A DNA stretch of 8,564 bases, taken from contig CAMLRA010000173.1 in assembly GCA_946482325.1 (NCBI GenBank), positions 1 to 8,564 on the forward strand. Reading direction: 5' to 3'. Shown here in pieces: positions 5,161 to 8,564 of the stretch. The notes beneath the pieces are model-generated. The model saw only the letters and a list, made by a program, of their open reading frames with translations. It did not search any database and was not told the origin of the DNA. A program made the translations under genes and the position numbers. Positions within the stretch are counted from its first letter, which is position 1, and every line of letters starts with the position of its first letter. This DNA is from an uncultured Chromatiaceae bacterium. Lineage in GTDB: Bacteria > Pseudomonadota > Gammaproteobacteria > Enterobacterales > Alteromonadaceae.

Positions 5161-5482
5161 GGGATTTCAGCAACCAGCTGATGATAAATCCGGTGGCTAT
5201 GGCAGCGCCGATCACAGTCACCGGGCGACGGTGCACCTGATCACGTAGCGCTTTGCTGAGCCGCACCCCGGTGGCGCTGAGTTGCTCGGAACGCACTTCA
5301 AAATTGTCCGCGCCATGGCTTGCTGCGCTTGCCAGCCGGTTAACGGTGTCATGAGCTTTGGCACTAAACTGATCAATGACCGGATGTGCTGCAGCTGTGG
5401 CCTGATCGATCACATTATTCAGCCCCTGAGGCTTGCCATCAGCAGTGGAATTGGCTTGAGGTGTTTCTGTCGTATTTTGCAT
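5150..5482 (-). CDS. DUF883 / YqjD-ElaB-like membrane-anchored protein
   Basis: 110 residues from ATG 5482, with GGAG at 5489-5492 six bases upstream. The N-terminal 30 residues are polar and low in order (NTTETPQANSTADGKPQG). A long helix rich in Ala, His and charged residues follows (VIDQATAAAHPVIDQFSAKA...). The C-terminus is the typical anchor, RRPVTVIGAAIATGFIISWL followed by LKSR. In E. coli, YqjD and ElaB are inner-membrane proteins made in stationary phase, and YqjD can bind ribosomes through its N-terminal part; this protein is placed in that family by architecture. It heads an operon in which each following gene overlaps the previous one (11 and 22 bp). An operator-like palindrome and a possible -10 box lie upstream. 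Confidence 0.85.
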   Translation of the reverse strand: MQNTTETPQANSTADGKPQGLNNVIDQATAAAHPVIDQFSAKAHDTVNRLASAASHGADNFEVRSEQLSATGVRLSKALRDQVHRRPVTVIGAAIATGFIISWLLKSRVS

Positions 5483-5533
5483 AGGACGCTCCGGTCGTTG
5501 CCAGCTGCAGTATTGCTGTTGGCATAAGCCTGA

Positions 5534-5539
5534 ACTTTA
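5534..5539 (-). promoter_or_regulatory. Candidate -10 box of the YqjD-like operon
   Basis: TAAAGT on the minus strand (four of six matches to TATAAT) lies about 32 bp downstream of the palindrome centre, the same geometry as at the distal Crp-type gene. No clear -35 is seen. Confidence 0.3.
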
Positions 5540-5561
5540 ACGTCTTCCTTGCCTGTACTCA

Positions 5562-5575
5562 GTGCGGTGGCGCAC
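5562..5575. promoter_or_regulatory. Crp-type operator candidate (copy 3), upstream of the YqjD-like operon
   Basis: GTGCGGTGGCGCAC has 5-bp inverted arms around GTGG and differs from the copy at 2367 by one base. It lies 80 bp before the YqjD-like start codon, in a 229-bp gap that holds no convincing gene. Confidence 0.5.
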
Positions 5576-5634
5576 AGGAAGTTATGTGAACAGTCAACTT
5601 TGATCTGCAATGCATCCCGGCGGCTAATGTCAGT

Positions 5635-5652
5635 ACAGGAAACATGTCCTGT
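5635..5652. other. 6-bp dyad after the GGDEF gene
   Basis: ACAGGA-AACATG-TCCTGT is a perfect inverted repeat 60-77 bp beyond the GGDEF stop. No T-run follows on the minus strand, so it could be a weak transcript end or a protein-binding site rather than an intrinsic terminator. Confidence 0.35.
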
Positions 5653-5711
5653 GTGGCCACGGAAAACATGCGGGGTATTGTTTAACTTCATATAGGTTCA
5701 AAGGACTGATG

Positions 5712-6407
5712 TTATTTGCTGACCAGTTCGGCGACACCGTGCCGCGTTGGTTTTAGGGCGGCGATGCGAAAACGCTGGCCGCCTTGGTGTTTGGCCTGGT
5801 ACATGGCACTATCTGCCTGTTGTACTAACTCGGCAAGGCTATTGCCATGCACAGGGTAAATTGCGATGCCGATGCTAATGTCCAACTGCAAGGTGCAATC
5901 TGGCAGTTGCATCGGTTGGTTAACGGCGTTTAACAGTTTGCCGGCAATGCTGGTGACATCACGATTGTTATTGCAAAGCGGCAGCAGCAATACAAACTCG
6001 TCACCACCGTATCGGCAAACAGTATCGGTACTGCGTAATAACGCCCGTAAGCGTTGTGTAAGTTCGACTAAAACAATATCACCCACGTCATGGCCGTAGT
6101 GGTCATTTATACGTTTGAAATGGTCTATGTCCAAAAACATCAGGATCACACTACTGTGCTGGCGTTTGGCCTGTTTAAAGGCTTGCAGTGCCCGGTCCTG
6201 TAACAATAAACGTGTTGGCGTTTGGGTGAGGCAATCCACTTGGCTTTGTTCGAAGAGCAGTTCAAAAGCCTTTTTGTCGGCGGTATTTTTTTGTTGTGCC
6301 TTGTGGAGCTCTTGACGCAACCAACTATTTTCCGTTTGCAGTTGATTACGCGTTAACCAGTTACCGTGGCAATGCATTACAGGTTTACGGTCGAAAAAAT
6401 TACTCAT
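5712..6407 (-). CDS. Stand-alone GGDEF diguanylate cyclase
   Basis: 231 residues from ATG 6407, with AAAAGGGGG (6412-6420) just upstream. Residues about 15-60 form a probable coiled coil (LQTENSWLRQELHKAQQKN...). The GGDEF domain runs from about 58 to 215: DCLTQTPTRLLLQDRA in place of the usual DxLTxLPNR, MFLDIDHFKRINDHYGHDVGD, the intact active site YGGDEFVLLL, and SIGIAIYP. An RSTD motif sits five residues before GGDEF, the canonical inhibitory I-site for c-di-GMP. The enzyme should make c-di-GMP from two GTP in the cytoplasm and be product-inhibited. There is no signal peptide, membrane segment, PAS or receiver domain, so activity is probably set by expression or by partners of the coiled coil. 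A gene-free 370-bp region lies upstream. Confidence 0.93.
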   Translation of the reverse strand: MSNFFDRKPVMHCHGNWLTRNQLQTENSWLRQELHKAQQKNTADKKAFELLFEQSQVDCLTQTPTRLLLQDRALQAFKQAKRQHSSVILMFLDIDHFKRINDHYGHDVGDIVLVELTQRLRALLRSTDTVCRYGGDEFVLLLPLCNNNRDVTSIAGKLLNAVNQPMQLPDCTLQLDISIGIAIYPVHGNSLAELVQQADSAMYQAKHQGGQRFRIAALKPTRHGVAELVSK

Positions 6408-6777
6408 AGTGCCCCCTTTTGACGAGATGGTGTTTGATCACACCAACACTGATGTTGCGACTTGAATCTCTAACGTAGCGACCCACTAGCTGGAATTCCG
6501 TGCGTTATCTAACATCAACTAGCCCCAAATTAGCTGCGTTACATGTCCGGCACCCTTGCGAAACCAAGTCGTCACCTAACCTTCACGCAGCTGCGATGGA
6601 GGGGCAAAATCAACCCGTTCGCAGCGGGATGGCTTAATTGTGCGCCTTAAGCCGCAACGAAAATTAGTTGCAGGGAGGTTGATGAAGCAAGAAAAATGCC
6701 GGTGACAAAAACGGGGATCTATCAGGTATATTAATCCATGACATTGTCACCAGCAGTAAACTCAATGTATCCAGACC
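6408..6777. other. Gene-free 370-bp region with several dyads
   Basis: It holds the promoter side of the GGDEF gene and the 3' side of the triple-BON gene; no convincing gene is seen on either strand. Inverted repeats include TAACGTAGC (6471-6479) with GCTGCGTTA (6533-6541, one G-U), CCCGTT/AGCGGG-type (6614-6628), GGCTTAA (6631-6637) with TTAAGCC (6647-6653), GCAAC (6654-6658) with GTTGC (6667-6671), and GGTGACAA (6701-6708) with TTGTCACC (6744-6751). GGGAGG at 6673-6678 precedes only a 7-codon frame (ATG 6682) and, further on, a 12-codon frame (6696-6734, MPVTKTGIYQVY). A small plus-strand RNA is possible, but no terminator-like T-run is present. Confidence 0.4.
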
Positions 6778-7434
6778 CTATGCATGCACTTCAATATTGT
6801 TGCGAACCAGCCAAACTCCGGGTGAGTCCCAAACTGCATGCGAGACAACATCGCGTTCGGCCAAACTATTTACAGTGCCGGTTAATGTGACCTCGTGTTC
6901 ATGGATATTAATGCCAATCCCTTTGGCCTCTTTAGCGGCTCGCCGCTGCAAGACGGCTTCGATATCGGTTTTCAGAACGGAACCTGTTACTACCGGCTTT
7001 AACACGAGTTGGTTACTGACACCTCTCACGCCTGTTAAGTAGCGGATAGATGCTTCGGCAATTCGCCGCTGATAATCGGCCGGTACTTTGCCGCTGAGGG
7101 TAACCCAGCCATTTTCTACCATTACTTTCACCGCGTTGGTGGGGATAAAGACATTCCAATCCAATACGTTTTTCACGGCGTGGGCAATTTCACTGTCAAT
7201 CACCGTTGGCGAGCCGCGGAACATCACTTGCATTTCGACCGCAAGTGCTTTGACGCTGCTGACTCGCTGGGCAGCTTGTTCGGCATGCCATTTTTCGCCA
7301 TAACTATCGACATGGCCGGTGAGAGTGACCACTCCTTGACGTACTTCGACACCAATGTGAGTAGCGTCCACCATTGGGGCTAAGCGCAGCTCTTCCTGAA
7401 CTTCGCGTTGAATTTGGGCATCAGTTTTTAACAT
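6778..7434 (-). CDS. Triple-BON-domain protein (OsmY-like)
   Basis: 218 residues from ATG 7434, with AAAGGA (7442-7447) as ribosome-binding site; the longer open frame to 7611 passes through the promoter and leader hairpin and is not used. Three BON domains follow one another. About 4-72: DAQIQREVQEELRLAP, IGVEVRQGVVTLTGHVDSYG. About 79-147: DSEIAHAVKNVLDWN, VMVENGWVTLSGKVPADYQR, GVRGVSNQLVLKP. About 150-217: LKTDIEAVLQRRAAKE, INIHEHEVTLTGTVNSLAER, NNIEVHA. There is no signal peptide, unlike the BON lipoprotein in this window, so it is probably cytoplasmic or exported without a classical signal. Three-BON proteins of about 215 residues are common in stress-gene clusters of proteobacteria; a lipid-associated role is inferred from the domain. 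A sigma-S-like -10 sequence lies upstream. Confidence 0.93.
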   Translation of the reverse strand: MLKTDAQIQREVQEELRLAPMVDATHIGVEVRQGVVTLTGHVDSYGEKWHAEQAAQRVSSVKALAVEMQVMFRGSPTVIDSEIAHAVKNVLDWNVFIPTNAVKVMVENGWVTLSGKVPADYQRRIAEASIRYLTGVRGVSNQLVLKPVVTGSVLKTDIEAVLQRRAAKEAKGIGINIHEHEVTLTGTVNSLAERDVVSHAVWDSPGVWLVRNNIEVHA

Positions 7435-7462
7435 AATTAGTTCCTTTCGAAGTTGGATAGGC

Positions 7463-7483
7463 TCTGGGGTGGTTCCCCCCAGA
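7463..7483 (-). other. 7-bp leader hairpin of the triple-BON gene
   Basis: TCTGGGG (7463-7469) and CCCCAGA (7477-7483) are exact inverted repeats with a 7-nt loop. The hairpin would lie in the 5' leader, about 16 nt before the ribosome-binding site at 7442-7447. On the minus strand it includes a run of six G. It could stabilise the message or tune translation. Confidence 0.45.
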
Positions 7484-7529
7484 AGTGAGCAATCAGTCAG
7501 ATAAGGCCGTTGGCAGCAAACAGCGCCGC

Positions 7530-7536
7530 AGTATAG
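7530..7536 (-). promoter_or_regulatory. Sigma-S-like -10 element upstream of the triple-BON gene
   Basis: CTATACT on the minus strand is an exact match to the core of the extended -10 sequence preferred by RpoS. It lies about 96 bp before the start codon, upstream of the leader hairpin, and no good -35 is present at the usual distance, which RpoS tolerates. It fits the stress role of BON proteins but is unproven. Confidence 0.4.
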
Positions 7537-7946
7537 GTTTCTATCCAAGGTGCAATACTGTTTTACCCTCTTGGTTTGTGTAACTCTGTACGTTAATCCA
7601 CATAGAGCCACGATGGTCGATCATGAAGGTTTGCAAAACTGCTGAGTTGAAGATGGTTGGTAGTCTCGGGCTAGCCCGCACATATTGGCGTCATGCTGGG
7701 AAGCGATGACATAAGCAGTGAGCATAGCCAATTCGTCGCCGTGGTGATGGATTGCCAAACAATCTGAGACTATAGACGAGCGAGTCCAGAGCCGATTTTG
7801 CTTCGCATCGATGGTCAAGGGAGATGGATGGTTTCTGATAAGGTGTGTGTTAAAAGGCGCTCAAGCGGTGATGCAATCAAACAATCACGCCAAAACAAAC
7901 GGGCTCACTTCGTGCGTTATTGCACACATGTACCCAACAAGGCACT
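7537..7946. other. Gene-poor region upstream of the triple-BON gene
   Basis: About 400 bp hold no gene I can support. A 65-codon minus-strand frame (7621-7818) lacks a ribosome-binding site and matches no family I know. The region carries the upstream part of the triple-BON promoter and the 3' side of the nuclease gene. GTGC-N6-GCAC occurs at 7912-7925 but has no promoter at the right distance. No intrinsic terminator is visible after the nuclease gene. Confidence 0.45.
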
Positions 7947-8564
7947 TTACCAATGCAACACCTCCTGCGGATATGGAATAGCCACAGCTTTTCCATGGTG
8001 TTGTAATTTGGCTTGTAACACTTCCAATGCTTGCATCTCACCGTGGACGAGGAAATAACGACAGCCAGGCTTCGCAGCTTGTGCCCAGCGCACTAAGTCT
8101 GTTTGTCCGGCATGGGCTGAGAATCCGCCAAGTGTGTGCAACTGTGCTTTTACGTGAATCTCATCGCCGTGAATTCGCACCGGGTTTTGCCCATCGATAA
8201 GTCGCCGCCCCAATGTCCCTTGTGCCTGAAAACCGACAAACACCACATGATGATGGTCGTTAGCCAAACAGTGGCGAAAATGATGCAAAATTCTCCCGCC
8301 GTTACACATACCGCTGCCAGCGATCACGACTGCACCGTCGGCAATACGGTTGATTGCTATCGACTGTTCTGAGGTGCGGGTCAGCCTTAAAATTGGCAGC
8401 AGTCTCTCAAAATCAGCCGAGACAACTTTACTGACTTTTGCTAAATCCCGCTGGTTCAGGGTGGCAAAAAAATGCGAATAAATCGACACCACATCGATAG
8501 CCATTGGGCTATCGAGAAAAATCATGCGTTGCGGCAATAAACCTTGAAAATACAACATAGCCAA
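7947..8564 (-). CDS. Metallo-beta-lactamase / beta-CASP nuclease, C-terminal part
   Basis: 205 residues are visible; the frame continues off the right edge, so the N-terminal metallo-beta-lactamase part with its HxHxDH metal site is missing. What remains is the beta-CASP and C-terminal lobe: FLDSPMAIDV, a helical insert, VVIAGSGMCNGGRILHH, VVFVGFQAQGTLGR, the beta-CASP motif B region HTLGGFSAHAGQ, and motif C in YFLVHGE. His at motif C is the form found in RNA-acting members (CPSF73/RNase J group), whereas DNA-acting members have Val. By family it should be a zinc-dependent RNA endo- or exonuclease; these bacterial copies are usually about 450 residues and their substrates are mostly unknown. 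It does not appear to share an operon with the triple-BON gene, given the 512-bp gap. Confidence 0.9.
   Translation of the reverse strand: MAMLYFQGLLPQRMIFLDSPMAIDVVSIYSHFFATLNQRDLAKVSKVVSADFERLLPILRLTRTSEQSIAINRIADGAVVIAGSGMCNGGRILHHFRHCLANDHHHVVFVGFQAQGTLGRRLIDGQNPVRIHGDEIHVKAQLHTLGGFSAHAGQTDLVRWAQAAKPGCRYFLVHGEMQALEVLQAKLQHHGKAVAIPYPQEVLHW

Noticed and set aside
5419..5691. 90-codon minus-strand frame upstream of and overlapping the YqjD-like gene
   Set aside because: No ribosome-binding site, no recognisable family, and it covers the operator and promoter region of the YqjD-like operon.
6428..6443. GGTGTTTGATCACACC as a Crp or Fnr site
   Set aside because: Outer arms are 5 bp only, and neither half matches TGTGA-N6-TCACA nor TTGAT-N4-ATCAA.
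6471..6541. Integron attC-like site
   Set aside because: The TAACGTAGC/GCTGCGTTA arms lack the GTTRRRY and RYYYAAC core boxes, and no integrase or cassette is nearby.
7621..7818. 65-codon minus-strand frame
   Set aside because: No Shine-Dalgarno sequence before the start, no hydrophobic or domain pattern, and no known relatives that I recognise.
7912..7925. GTGCGTTATTGCAC as a fourth operator copy
   Set aside because: It keeps GTGC-N6-GCAC but the centre differs from the other three, no -10 lies at the matching distance, and no supported gene starts nearby.

Overview
The window looks like chromosomal DNA of a Gram-negative bacterium, most likely a gammaproteobacterium. It has an OmpA-type outer-membrane protein, a lipobox-bearing lipoprotein and a YqjD/YqjE/YqjK-like operon. 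Genus cannot be fixed from the sequence. There are no rRNA or tRNA genes, insertion sequences, phage genes or CRISPR arrays. The content is a dense set of small envelope and stress-type proteins plus regulators. 14 coding regions are called; two run off the window edges and one is a speculative leader peptide.

Layout. At 1-120 (+) is the tail of a tiny lmo0937-type membrane protein, followed by an OmpA-family protein (185-1408, +). Its 3' flank holds a nine-unit 8-bp tandem repeat that runs into a 13-bp-stem hairpin (1417-1505). Facing it on the minus strand is a same-direction run, in transcription order: a DUF3309-type micro-protein (3729-3568), a BON-domain lipoprotein (3513-3202), and two paralogous Crp/Fnr-type regulators (3109-2417 and 2292-1519). 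Divergent from DUF3309 is a PRC-barrel protein (4003-4422, +), separated by 273 bp packed with nested inverted repeats. A terminator at 4448-4475 serves the PRC-barrel gene and the convergent three-gene overlapping minus-strand operon (5482-4478: DUF883/YqjD-like, YqjE-like holin-fold, YqjK-like). Upstream on the same strand are a stand-alone GGDEF diguanylate cyclase (6407-5712) and a triple-BON protein (7434-6778). The window ends in the C-terminal half of a metallo-beta-lactamase/beta-CASP RNA-processing-type nuclease (8564-7947).

How it may work together. A 14-bp palindrome, GTGCGYCASCGCAC read on the minus strand, occurs three times. Each copy lies 74-80 bp upstream of a minus-strand start codon: the distal Crp-type regulator, the DUF3309 gene and the YqjD-like operon. 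It has the GTGC-N6-GCAC geometry of a Crp-family operator. Each copy sits about 31-32 bp, centre to centre, from a possible -10 box, which is the spacing of class II activation. The simplest reading is that one or both tandem Crp-type proteins control a local regulon of small membrane and envelope-stress proteins, including themselves. A second candidate regulatory system is the PRC-barrel leader. It holds abutting helices, a competing long helix, a helix that would hide a Shine-Dalgarno sequence, and a 25-codon leader ORF whose stop overlaps the PRC-barrel start as ATGA. Both proposals are inference from sequence pattern.
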